In this document: piece by piece, positions 16,444-24,620 of the stretch | Layout: the number at the start of each line of letters is the position of its first letter | Position numbering within the stretch: the first letter of the stretch is position 1 | DNA from: Carboxylicivirga sp. | GTDB taxonomy: Bacteria > Bacteroidota > Bacteroidia > Bacteroidales > Marinilabiliaceae | Length of the DNA stretch: 64,000 bases | Assembly: GCA_025210475.1 (NCBI GenBank) | Contig: JAOARW010000025.1 | Coordinates: 1 to 64,000, forward strand | Direction: 5' to 3' | Notes under the pieces: model-generated | The model's input: the letters and a program-made list of their open reading frames with translations, nothing else | Databases searched by the model: none | Told to the model about the DNA's origin: nothing | Program-made: the position numbers and the translations under genes

Positions 16444-18540
16444 ATGCCCATCGAACAAAAATTTTTTAATCGCGACATCAGTTGGCTTTCATTTAATCAC
16501 AGGGTACTTGAAGAAGCTAAAGAGCCTGCCCTGCCATTGTTTGAACGGCTTAAATTCCTGGCCATATATTCCAATAACCTGGATGAATTCTACAAAGTTA
16601 GGGTGGCGGAATATAGAAATGCAACCCTTGTACCAGAGGGTTATCCCGATATTCCACATGCCGGTGAAACGCTGGAAAAAATAAACAACATCGTTAGTAG
16701 TCATTGGATTGAGTTTAGTAAAATCTTTAAGGGAGAGATTTTGCCGCTTATGAAAGAGAATGGCATTATCCTTCACCTTGATAACTATTCGCAGCGAAAA
16801 GAACACATGCAGTATGTTCATGATTTCTTTCATACCGAGCTGATCCCCTATTGCCAACCTGTGTTGTTAAACAAGGGAACAAGAAGTTTTATGCGCGACA
16901 ATCGCCTTTATTTGGCCGTTAAACTTTATCGTAAGCGCAAAAAAAATGAGAAAAAAGGCAAAAAAAGAAGGGCTCGCTATGCCCTGATAAAAGTCCCCAC
17001 CAACGATCATAAACGATTTATTGAACTGCCACAGGTAGACAATCAGCATCACTTTATGTTTTTGGACGATGCCATCCGTTATGGTTTGCCAGAGTTATTT
17101 CCGGGTTACGATGTGGTAGGTAGCTGGGGGGTTAAAATCGCGCGTAATGCCGACCTGGGAATTGAAGATGAATTTTGGGGCGATCTGGTTGAGAAAATAA
17201 GAAAAAACCTGGCACTCCGAAAAACCGGTACCCCGGCTGGCCTGTATCACGATCGTGCCATACCTGCTGATGTGCTCAAGTTTCTGATGAAATCCTTTGA
17301 AATTAAACCAATCGAACTGGTAGAAACTGGCAGTTATCAGAATTTACACGATTTCTTTTCCTTCCCAAATCCTTACTCCCCCAAACTGGAATGGGAATCG
17401 CCCAAACCAATTAAACCTTTCGAGCTGGAGGAGGCCGGTTCCATGTTTGAAGCTATCAAACGAAAAGAACGTGTGCTGCACTACCCCTATCACTCTTTCG
17501 ATTATGTGATTCAATTCTTACGAGAGGCCGCTACCGACGATAAGGTAGATGAAATAAAGGTGACCCAATACCGCGTTGCCAGTAACTCAGAAGTGGTTGG
17601 AGCTTTAATTTTTGCCGCTCATAACAAAAAGAAAGTAACCGTTTTTGTTGAAGTAAAAGCGCGCTTCGATGAAGCCAATAATTTGTATTTTGCCCGCCAG
17701 ATGGAGAAAGCAGGCATCAAGATTATCTTCAGTATACCAGGTCTAAAAGTGCATGCCAAAATGGCTTTGGCCATTCGTCGGGCAGATGGCGTTCGTAAGC
17801 GATCGTTTGCCTACCTGAGCACCGGTAATTTCAATGAAAAAACGGCACGCACCTATGCCGATCATGGCTTTTTTACTTGTAACGATGCTTATCTTGACGA
17901 CATGGAAGCTCTATTTCGCTATCTCGAAGATCAAAGCGTTAAACCAAAGCTGAATAAGCTTCTGATTACCCAAATAAATCTTCGTAAAGAGATTATGAAG
18001 CGAATTAATCGCGAAATTGATCTGGCGAAAAAGGGTAAAAAAGGTTACATTTTACTGAAGATGAACGGCATTCAAAACAAGAATCTAATTAGCAAGTTAT
18101 ACGAAGCCAGCCAGGCAGGTGTAAAAATTGATTTAATCGTTCGAGGTATCTGCTGTTTGGTACCCGATCAACCCTATAGCAAGAACATTCGCGTAATGCG
18201 TCTGGTGGATAGTTACCTGGAACATGCCAGAATTTGGGTATTTGGTAACGACAGTAATACCGAGATGTTCTTATCTTCGGCAGATTGGTTAAACCGAAAC
18301 ATTAACCGACGGATCGAAACGGCTTTTCCTATCGAACAACCCGAATTAAAAGCAGAAATACTGACCATGCTGGAGTTACAGCTGGAAGACAATGTTAAGG
18401 TGCGCCGCATTGATAAAATGCTTAACAATGTACCAATCAAAAGAGAGGGCAAGCCAATACGGGCACAGCAAGCGTCTTATCAGTATTTGTTGGAACTGGA
18501 TAACATTATAAAAGAGAAACACCAAAAGAACACACAATAG
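16444..18540 (+). CDS. ppk1: polyphosphate kinase
   Basis: PPK1 reversibly makes long-chain polyphosphate from ATP, usually at the membrane periphery. The 698-residue protein has the N domain (FFNRDISWLSFNHRVLEEA), a head domain, and two phospholipase-D-like C-terminal domains. The autophosphorylated His437 is in KVHAKMALA and the second catalytic His594 in YLEHARIWVFGN; these correspond to His435 and His592 of the Escherichia coli enzyme. YLSTGNFNEKTARTYADH is also conserved. Residues about 160-180 hold a lysine/arginine-rich insertion (RKRKKNEKKGKKRR). A SixA-like phosphatase and an SPL-type radical SAM gene follow on the same strand. Confidence 0.97.
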   Translation: MPIEQKFFNRDISWLSFNHRVLEEAKEPALPLFERLKFLAIYSNNLDEFYKVRVAEYRNATLVPEGYPDIPHAGETLEKINNIVSSHWIEFSKIFKGEILPLMKENGIILHLDNYSQRKEHMQYVHDFFHTELIPYCQPVLLNKGTRSFMRDNRLYLAVKLYRKRKKNEKKGKKRRARYALIKVPTNDHKRFIELPQVDNQHHFMFLDDAIRYGLPELFPGYDVVGSWGVKIARNADLGIEDEFWGDLVEKIRKNLALRKTGTPAGLYHDRAIPADVLKFLMKSFEIKPIELVETGSYQNLHDFFSFPNPYSPKLEWESPKPIKPFELEEAGSMFEAIKRKERVLHYPYHSFDYVIQFLREAATDDKVDEIKVTQYRVASNSEVVGALIFAAHNKKKVTVFVEVKARFDEANNLYFARQMEKAGIKIIFSIPGLKVHAKMALAIRRADGVRKRSFAYLSTGNFNEKTARTYADHGFFTCNDAYLDDMEALFRYLEDQSVKPKLNKLLITQINLRKEIMKRINREIDLAKKGKKGYILLKMNGIQNKNLISKLYEASQAGVKIDLIVRGICCLVPDQPYSKNIRVMRLVDSYLEHARIWVFGNDSNTEMFLSSADWLNRNINRRIETAFPIEQPELKAEILTMLELQLEDNVKVRRIDKMLNNVPIKREGKPIRAQQASYQYLLELDNIIKEKHQKNTQ

Positions 18541-18560
18541 GGCTTTATTGGCCCCTTTTT
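18539..18560 (+). terminator. weak terminator after ppk1
   Basis: GGGC and GCCC form a short 4-bp stem with a 7-base loop, followed by C and five T residues, starting at the last base of the ppk1 stop codon. The stem is short, so partial readthrough into the next gene is likely. Confidence 0.4.
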
Positions 18561-18603
18561 GTTCTTTGATTTATACTGCAAGCAAAACATTAAAAAACAT
18601 CCT

Positions 18604-19107
18604 ATGAAAACCTTGATTCTGACTCGTCATGCCAAAACAGAACAACTGGGCTACTTTAGTACAAAATCGGATTTTGAGCGCGAGCTAAAACCACGAGGCT
18701 ATAAAGACAGTAAACTTATTGCTGACGATATGATTCAGCGCCAGGTTAAACCAGATTTATTGGTAAGCAGCAAAGCCAAAAGAGCAGAGCAAACAACAGA
18801 AATATTTGCAGAAAAATTAGGCATCAGTAAAGAAACCATTGTTCATGAACAATTTCTGTACGATGGCTATACAACTTCCGAATTGATGAGCTTTATAGGT
18901 CAGTACGAAAACCAACACGATTGCATAATGGTGGTAGGACATAATCCTGAAATAGCCATGACCGCCATTACCTTAACCGGCAGCGATTACCTTCATTTCC
19001 CGACCACTGGAACTATAGCCATTTCTTTCGATGTTGACAATTGGGAAAACATCAATGCGCGGGAAGGAAAAATAGAATGGTTTATCAGTCCTAAAGAGTT
19101 TAAGTGA
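18604..19107 (+). CDS. SixA-like histidine phosphatase
   Basis: A protein of about 167 residues in the histidine phosphatase superfamily. The RHG-type motif appears as LILTRHAKTE at the very start, followed by SSKAKRAEQTTEIF and VVGHNPEI, the three blocks that form the phospho-histidine pocket. SixA removes phosphate from histidine-phosphotransfer proteins in Escherichia coli; the target here is unknown. An ATG at 18559 would add 15 residues before the first strand; the ATG at 18604 (MKTLILTRHAK) is preferred. The stop overlaps the GTG start of the next gene (GTGA), so the two are translationally coupled. Confidence 0.88.
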   Translation: MKTLILTRHAKTEQLGYFSTKSDFERELKPRGYKDSKLIADDMIQRQVKPDLLVSSKAKRAEQTTEIFAEKLGISKETIVHEQFLYDGYTTSELMSFIGQYENQHDCIMVVGHNPEIAMTAITLTGSDYLHFPTTGTIAISFDVDNWENINAREGKIEWFISPKEFK

Positions 19108-19976
19108 CACGCTTTATATCAGCCAGAAAGATATTGGGAGGTTCAGCATCAAAAGCTGATCCCTGGTTTGGCACATCTTACACTATTAATCTATATCGCG
19201 GCTGTTCGCACGGATGTATATATTGCGATTCCAGAAGCAAATGTTATCAAATAGATGACTTTGACAATATCCAAATAAAACAAAATGCCATTGATCTGTT
19301 ACACCAGGAACTGCGCTCTAAAAAAGCACGCGGTACCATTGGGTTTGGTTCGATGAATGATTGTTACATGCCACTGGAAGCAACACACCAATTAAGCCGA
19401 AGAGCATTGGAGATTGTACGCCTGCATCGCTTTCCGGTTCATATTATAACCAAAGGCACACTGGTTACCCGCGACATTGACTTACTGCAAGATATCTCAA
19501 AAATATATGCAGCAGTCTCCATTACCATTACCACGACTTCTGATCAATTGGGACAAAAAATTGAGCCCAACGCCCCATTGGTTTCTGAGCGTTTTGCTGC
19601 ACTTCAGCAACTTGCCGAAGCTGGTATATACTGTGGGATCACCTTGATGCCGGTTATACCTTTCATCACCGATACTGAAGAAAACATACGCCAAATTGTT
19701 ACAAAAGCCAGGCAAGCTGGTGCTAAGTACATCATTGGAGGATTTGGCATGACACTTCGGGAAGGCAACCGTGAATACTTCTACAAACAATTAGATAGAC
19801 GCTTTCCGGGCCTGAAAGAGAGATTCATTCAAACTTTTGGAGACCAATATAATTGTTACACCAATCGATTTAAACAATTGCACAATTACTTCAACAGCAT
19901 CTGTCGTGAGAATGATATTGCTACAAAAATGAGGTTTTACAAGGCCCGGATCGAAAAACAAGGCTCACTCTTTTAA
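19104..19976 (+). CDS. SPL-family radical SAM protein
   Basis: A 290-residue radical SAM protein related to spore photoproduct lyase and the Rv2578c-like family. The iron-sulfur motif CSHGCIYCD has Cys34, Cys38 and Cys41 in the CX3CX2C pattern; FGSMNDCYMPLE follows. The N-terminal ARKILGGSASKADPWFGTSY is typical of the subgroup found in non-sporulating bacteria, whose reaction has not been established. This bacterium shows no sporulation genes here, so DNA photoproduct repair is not assumed. The start is a GTG at 19104 overlapping the stop of the SixA-like gene by four bases, which points to one operon. A bidirectional terminator is 105 bases beyond the stop. Confidence 0.85.
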   Translation: MTRFISARKILGGSASKADPWFGTSYTINLYRGCSHGCIYCDSRSKCYQIDDFDNIQIKQNAIDLLHQELRSKKARGTIGFGSMNDCYMPLEATHQLSRRALEIVRLHRFPVHIITKGTLVTRDIDLLQDISKIYAAVSITITTTSDQLGQKIEPNAPLVSERFAALQQLAEAGIYCGITLMPVIPFITDTEENIRQIVTKARQAGAKYIIGGFGMTLREGNREYFYKQLDRRFPGLKERFIQTFGDQYNCYTNRFKQLHNYFNSICRENDIATKMRFYKARIEKQGSLF

Positions 19977-20080
19977 TTAGCTTCGGAAATATTTCTTATT
20001 TTTATTTTGTCTAAATAAAATAGTTTATTACTTTTGAAACGATTACCAGTAATTACATTTTTATTTAGTCATAGCGAACT

Positions 20081-20114
20081 AAAAATGCCGCCCCAAAAAA
20101 GGAGCGGCATTTTT
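20081..20114. terminator. bidirectional terminator
   Basis: AAAAATGCCGC (20081-20091) pairs with GCGGCATTTTT (20104-20114). It stands between the convergent SPL-type gene and the AlaX-like gene and can stop transcription from both sides. Confidence 0.88.
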
Positions 20115-20134
20115 AATATTCTAACGTCTTAATT

Positions 20135-20575
20135 TTATTGTGGTCGCTTCAATTTAAACCGTATCCTCAACACCCCATTTTCATAACTCGTTGAACCAAG
20201 CACAAACTCACCAACTTCTTTTGTGTTGGCAACGTGTTCGCCAATGCACGGACAGGCATCATAATCACCTACGCTTACAATCCTTATTTCATCACCAGAA
20301 GCATCAGGCAATTTATCCAAATCAAAACGTTTGGCAGCCTCTTCGCGACACACCACTTCTTCATGCACATCCAAATGCAGCGTTAACACCTCATTAACAC
20401 GGGCATTGATGATCTTCTCCTCTTCCATCGAAAGAGCCCGATCGAAATGATAATCGCACTTGGACTTCTTGCGCTCCAAATGATTGGAAAATGATCGGTT
20501 ACAAGAAAACATCTGAACCATTGTTTGATTCAGAACATGTTCTGCTGTGTGCATTTCAGGATTATAGGACTTCAT
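20135..20575 (-). CDS. AlaX-like tRNA editing domain protein
   Basis: A 146-residue free-standing protein related to the editing (second additional) domain of alanyl- and threonyl-tRNA synthetases. Zinc ligands are visible: His9 and His13 in MHTAEHVLN, and Cys110 with His114 in CPCIGEH. AlaX proteins hydrolyse mischarged Ser- or Gly-tRNA(Ala) in the cytoplasm; the exact tRNA for this one is not clear. It lies 49 bases after mnmA on the same strand, so the two translation-related genes probably share a transcript. Confidence 0.85.
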   Translation of the reverse strand: MKSYNPEMHTAEHVLNQTMVQMFSCNRSFSNHLERKKSKCDYHFDRALSMEEEKIINARVNEVLTLHLDVHEEVVCREEAAKRFDLDKLPDASGDEIRIVSVGDYDACPCIGEHVANTKEVGEFVLGSTSYENGVLRIRFKLKRPQ

Positions 20576-20624
20576 AGGTATTTATTGTCTATTAATTAAA
20601 ATGACTAATTTGACAAACTCAGAA

Positions 20625-21827
20625 CTAACTAATTACACCTGAGCCAATAAGCTCATCATTATCATACCACGATGCAAACTGACCAGCCGTAATACCTCGC
20701 TGCGGCTCATCAAACACCAGGAACATACCATTTTCGCGACAATGCAACACGCCCTTTTGCAAAGGCTGACGGTATCGAATTCGCAAATTCAAACGACGCG
20801 ATTCACCAACTTTCATAGCCAGATCTTTACGTACCCAATGGATTTCATCGGGCATAACACACAATACCTTGCGGAATAATCCAGGATGCTGCTTACCCAT
20901 TCCGGCATACACCTGGTTAAAGTCTACATTGGTACCAATTATAAAAAGTGGCTCGGGGAAACCCCCAATATTTAACCCCTTACGCTGACCGATGGTATAA
21001 AAATGAGCTCCATTATGATCGCCAATTTTTTTACCATATTTCGGATGGAAAGGGAATGCTTTTGATAATTCTTCCAGGTCTTCGTTGGAAGGGTTCTCCA
21101 CTTCAGCTTTGCTCCATTCGCGCTTAAACAACTCACAACCTTTATCAATAATAAAAACCCCCCCCTTTTTGGGCTCTAGTTTTTGCTGCAAAAACACAGG
21201 CAAATCAACCTTGCCAACAAAACAAATACCCTGAGAATCCTTTTTATGAGCTGTAATTAGGTTCAGTTCATTGGCAATTCGTCGCACTTCCGGCTTTACG
21301 ATATCACCAATGGGGAACAATGCTTTCGCTAATTGATCCTGGCTCAACTGGCACAAAAAGTAACTCTGATCCTTGTTATCATCACTCCCTGCCAACAAAC
21401 GATGCACTTCTTTACCATCAATCACCACCGTTTCTTTACGGCAATAATGTCCGGTTGCCACATAGTCGGCACCCAGCTCCAGGGCCTTGTCCATAAAAAC
21501 ATCAAACTTAATCTCGCGATTACATAATACATCCGGATTAGGTGTTCGTCCGCGCTCATACTCGGCAAACATGTAATCAACCACCCGCTGACGATAAAAA
21601 TCACTCAAATCAACCGTGTGGAAAGGAATGTCCAGTTTCATGGCTACCGCTTGTGCATCAAATTGATCATCCAACCAGGGACAATCGGCTTTTAAAACAC
21701 CAGTTGTATCATGCCAGTTCTTCATAAAAAGCCCGATCACTTCATAGCCTTGTTCCTTTAAAACATATGCTGCTACACTTGAATCCACTCCACCCGACAG
21801 GCCAATTACGACTTTTTTCTTCTGCAT
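20625..21827 (-). CDS. mnmA: tRNA-specific 2-thiouridylase MnmA
   Basis: MnmA puts sulfur on uridine 34 of the tRNAs for Lys, Glu and Gln, using ATP and a sulfur relay. The 400-residue protein has the PP-loop [13 protein letters not shown] at residues 8-20. The catalytic cysteines are Cys102 in [13 protein letters not shown] and Cys202 in [10 protein letters not shown] central tRNA-binding domain ([12 protein letters not shown]) and a C-terminal beta barrel ([12 protein letters not shown]) complete the fold. An insertion of about 25 residues around positions 220-255 ([16 protein letters not shown] region) lengthens it relative to the usual 360-370. A Shine-Dalgarno-like GGAG lies before the start and a TATTTTTG box 33 bases upstream. 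Confidence 0.95.
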   Translation of the reverse strand: MQKKKVVIGLSGGVDSSVAAYVLKEQGYEVIGLFMKNWHDTTGVLKADCPWLDDQFDAQAVAMKLDIPFHTVDLSDFYRQRVVDYMFAEYERGRTPNPDVLCNREIKFDVFMDKALELGADYVATGHYCRKETVVIDGKEVHRLLAGSDDNKDQSYFLCQLSQDQLAKALFPIGDIVKPEVRRIANELNLITAHKKDSQGICFVGKVDLPVFLQQKLEPKKGGVFIIDKGCELFKREWSKAEVENPSNEDLEELSKAFPFHPKYGKKIGDHNGAHFYTIGQRKGLNIGGFPEPLFIIGTNVDFNQVYAGMGKQHPGLFRKVLCVMPDEIHWVRKDLAMKVGESRRLNLRIRYRQPLQKGVLHCRENGMFLVFDEPQRGITAGQFASWYDNDELIGSGVIS

Positions 21828-21859
21828 TTTAGTTATCTCCTTTCTTGCAATTTAGCGCA

Positions 21860-21867
21860 CAAAAATA
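21860..21867 (-). promoter_or_regulatory. -7 promoter box upstream of mnmA
   Basis: CAAAAATA on the plus strand reads TATTTTTG on the minus strand, an exact TAnnTTTG match 33 bases before the mnmA ATG. The -33 region holds only a weak match, so confidence is limited. Confidence 0.4.
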
Positions 21868-21948
21868 CGATTTTTTGATGATTTTAAAACATCGTGGTTT
21901 TCGTCATTTTTTACTACGTGATTAGAAAGCCACAACTGTCCTATAAAC

Positions 21949-22584
21949 ATGAGAAAACTAACTTTTAACCTAACGATCATTCTTGTCCTAACATCATGTT
22001 CAGTGCAGCACAAGGCATTACCAAGCCTCAAACTGAACCATTTTGATTATCAGGAAAACAAACAAGACAGCCTACAGTATGGATACTTCCAAAACTTGTT
22101 GGAGCTTTCAGATAACAAACGACTTAAACGTTGGGCCAATCGAAAAAGATACCACATTTATGGTTTCAATGTTATCAATACATCGAATGATTTCAGAAAA
22201 GGCTACCAGTTAAAGTTCTATAGCAATGGTAAAAAGCTCAACCTGGTTCGTAACGAATGGGTAGCAAAGAAAGCTCGCCAGAGAGGAACAGCCACGCCTA
22301 TTATAGCACTTCCCTTCTATTTTTTAGAAATTGCCTTATTTCATAAAGATGAAATAAACGAAACGGACGAATATGGTTTTAGTACTTTCGACAACGATCA
22401 ACTACAAACGGTACAAGCTGTAAATAACGATCATGAGACAAGGAAAAAAGCGAACCTTGACTTAAAGGAAGATCTCAAAAATCATGACATCAGCCACAAA
22501 GTTCTGCCTTTCGGAGAAGCCATTTATGGCATTATAATCATCGAGAGCAAAGAGCCAATTACTAATATCACAGTGGGTTTGTGA
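21949..22584 (+). CDS. hypothetical lipoprotein
   Basis: A 211-residue protein of no family I recognise. The N-terminus MRKLTFNLTIILVLTSCSVQ is a lipoprotein signal with lipobox LTSC (Cys17), so the mature protein is attached to a membrane, probably the outer membrane facing the periplasm. The mature part is charged and mixed, with one hydrophobic stretch (IIALPFYFLEIALF) near residues 117-130 and a basic region before it. It ends in IIIIESKEPITNITVGL, which looks like beta strands. It is divergent from mnmA and is followed by the DUF4870 gene, which seems to have its own promoter. Confidence 0.65.
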   Translation: MRKLTFNLTIILVLTSCSVQHKALPSLKLNHFDYQENKQDSLQYGYFQNLLELSDNKRLKRWANRKRYHIYGFNVINTSNDFRKGYQLKFYSNGKKLNLVRNEWVAKKARQRGTATPIIALPFYFLEIALFHKDEINETDEYGFSTFDNDQLQTVQAVNNDHETRKKANLDLKEDLKNHDISHKVLPFGEAIYGIIIIESKEPITNITVGL

Positions 22585-22655
22585 TCTAAGAAATATAAAA
22601 TAAAGCTATCACGTATTAATTCCCCATACACCCAAAGAGCTAATTAAGATTTCAC

Positions 22656-22663
22656 TACATTTG
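22656..22663 (+). promoter_or_regulatory. -7 promoter box upstream of the DUF4870 gene
   Basis: TACATTTG is an exact TAnnTTTG match. Transcription starting about 6 bases later would begin downstream of the in-frame TTG at 22661, which supports the ATG at 22700 as start. No clear -33 box is seen. Confidence 0.4.
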
Positions 22664-22699
22664 GAATATCAAGTAACAAATACTAATCATTTATATACT

Positions 22700-23080
22700 A
22701 TGGAGAAATATAATATTGATAATTATAATGATTTTCGCCCGTGGGGAATGGATTTAAATAGCTTTTGTATGTTAATGCACCTATCGCAGTTTGCCGGGGT
22801 TCTTTTTCCGGGAGCGGGATTTGCCCTACCCATTATTATGTGGGCAACCAATAAAGACAAAAATGATTTAATAGATCAACACGGCAAGAACATTTTAAAC
22901 TGGATGATTAGCGCAATGATTTATGCTTTTGGTGGTCTTATTTTAACTTTTGTTGTCATTGGCATTCCTTTACTGATAGCTTTGGGAATATGCTCTTTTA
23001 TCTTTACCATCATGGGTGCTATAAAAGCCAATGAAGGAACCGTTTATCAATATCCTTTAACATTGAACATCATCAACTAA
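22700..23080 (+). CDS. DUF4870 membrane protein
   Basis: A small inner-membrane protein of about 126 residues in the DUF4870 family. Four hydrophobic segments can be seen, with the family signature around the second: ALPIIMWATNKDKNDLIDQHGKN, where the IDQHGK pattern precedes a long helix starting ILNWMISAMIYAF. The function of the family is unknown. A possible upstream TTG start (22661) adds 13 residues but overlaps a promoter-like -7 box, so the ATG at 22700 is used. A strong bidirectional terminator follows, shared with the convergent dnaN gene. Confidence 0.85.
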   Translation: MEKYNIDNYNDFRPWGMDLNSFCMLMHLSQFAGVLFPGAGFALPIIMWATNKDKNDLIDQHGKNILNWMISAMIYAFGGLILTFVVIGIPLLIALGICSFIFTIMGAIKANEGTVYQYPLTLNIIN

Positions 23081-23100
23081 CAGTTGAAATACAACCATAA

Positions 23101-23134
23101 AAAAACCGCTGACTCAGATTGAATCAGCGGTTTT
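23101..23134. terminator. bidirectional terminator between DUF4870 gene and dnaN
   Basis: AAAACCGCTGA pairs with TCAGCGGTTTT across a loop of about 11 bases, with A and T runs on the two sides. It lies between two convergent genes. Confidence 0.9.
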
Positions 23135-23152
23135 AATATATTTTAAATGAGC

Positions 23153-24280
23153 TTAGACGTTAATCATCATCGGCATCAACAACATCAGTTCATCTTCATT
23201 TTCACCATTTTCGAATGGTAATAAAATACCTGCGCGTGACGGATCTGACAACTCAAGAATCACATCTGTAGAATTCAGATTATCTAATATATCGGCCAGG
23301 AACCCTGATTTAAAACCAATTTCCATTTCATCACCTTCGTACTGACAACTTAAGCGCTCATGCGCAGAAATACTAAAGTCGATATCCTGAGCAGAAACAA
23401 CCATTTCGCCTGATGTCATTTTTAACTTAACCAGGTTACTTGCCTGATTAGAGAAGATAGACACACGACCTAAAGTATTATGAAACTCACTTCGGTCGAT
23501 AATGACTTTATATGGATTATCCTGAGGAATAACGGCATTATAGCTAGGGTAATTCCCCTCAACCAATCGACACACCAACTTGTAATTAGGCAATGTAAAG
23601 AAAGCGTTTTTGTCATCAAACTCGATGGATACATCACCATCTTCTTTTGGCAATACATTCTTTAATAAACCAGCTGGTTTTTTGGGTAAAATAAACGACG
23701 CAGTAAAATCAGTAACGGCATCCAAACGACGGTATCGAACCAGTTTGTGTGAATCAGAAGCCACAAAAGTCATGTTCTCTGGCGACAATTCAACCAAAAT
23801 ACCATTCATTACCGGACGAAGCTCATCATCAGCAGTGGCAAATAAGGTTTTATTGATACCCATTTCTAACAGGTCAACCCCAACCTGCAAGCTCGAACTC
23901 TTATCGTTATCCAGATTTGGTAGCTCCGGAAAATCAGCTCCATCCTGACCTACAATACTGAACTTACCTTTCTCGGTGATGATATTAACACCAAATGTAT
24001 CCATGTTAATATCGAAATTCAGAGGTTGCTCAGGAAATTTCTTCAGTGTTTCCAATAATATACGCGAAGGCAAAGCAATAATTCCTTCTCCATCAGAATT
24101 TTCCAGTTCCAGTGAAGTAACCATTGTTACCTCAAGGTCTGATGCTGTCAATACAAGTTTATTGTCTTTTAGGTCAAATAAAAAGTTATCAAGGATTGGC
24201 AGTGTACTTTTATTACTTATTACACGACTGATAGCCTGTAAGTGAGATAGTAATTCTGTACTGGAAACAACAAATTTCAT
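23153..24280 (-). CDS. dnaN: DNA polymerase III sliding clamp (beta subunit)
   Basis: DnaN forms the ring-shaped dimer that holds the replicative polymerase on DNA. The 375-residue protein has three clamp domains in a row; the start MKFVVSSTELLSHLQAISRV and the end ELMLLMPMMINV are typical, the latter being the conserved hydrophobic tail of the peptide-binding pocket. Also seen are SDLEVTMVTSLE, FATADDELRPVMNGILVEL and ASDSHKLVRYRR. The gene stands alone here, not beside dnaA or recF, as is usual in Bacteroidota. A TATATTTG box lies about 27 bases upstream of the start, and a 340-base gap separates it from the end of gldG. Confidence 0.97.
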   Translation of the reverse strand: MKFVVSSTELLSHLQAISRVISNKSTLPILDNFLFDLKDNKLVLTASDLEVTMVTSLELENSDGEGIIALPSRILLETLKKFPEQPLNFDINMDTFGVNIITEKGKFSIVGQDGADFPELPNLDNDKSSSLQVGVDLLEMGINKTLFATADDELRPVMNGILVELSPENMTFVASDSHKLVRYRRLDAVTDFTASFILPKKPAGLLKNVLPKEDGDVSIEFDDKNAFFTLPNYKLVCRLVEGNYPSYNAVIPQDNPYKVIIDRSEFHNTLGRVSIFSNQASNLVKLKMTSGEMVVSAQDIDFSISAHERLSCQYEGDEMEIGFKSGFLADILDNLNSTDVILELSDPSRAGILLPFENGENEDELMLLMPMMINV

Positions 24281-24620
24281 ACGTTCGTTTTGTTATTAGT
24301 TTTTATCAAATATATCAAAAAAACAGATATTTAAGCGCATTTACATTGGGTTTTAATTGAATGTGAACGCAAGTTGCAAGATACGAAAAATCATAAGGGC
24401 TCAAAACAAGCATTAAAGTAACTTTTCATTAAGTTATTAACACGAATCCTGCCTTGAATAAAACGCGTGTTACACCTCTCTGATTCACAAGCTCAATAAA
24501 ACAATTAATTTCATTCAGTTCAATAAATACACATATCAGATAATGCCGCTTTGCAGCACAAAACTTCACATAAAATTACCAGGTTGTTGTCTTGTCTTTA
24601 ATTGATTTAAATATGACAGA
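24281..24620. other. 340-base gap between gldG and dnaN
   Basis: No gene, tRNA or clear DnaA-box cluster is visible. On the minus strand TATATTTG (24314-24307) exactly matches the -7 box and would start the dnaN transcript near 24300; the -33 position has no TTTG. The rest is AT-rich without repeats that stand out, apart from a weak AACACG/CGTGTT pair around 24439-24471. Replication-origin function is not supported. Confidence 0.5.

Noticed and set aside
19104..19976. Spore photoproduct lyase as a true DNA repair enzyme
   Set aside because: The protein belongs to the wider SPL-like family and no sporulation gene is in view; a specific repair function is not supported.
24281..24620. Replication origin next to dnaN
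   Set aside because: No cluster of DnaA-box-like 9-mers is visible and dnaA is absent; in Bacteroidota dnaN is commonly away from the origin.
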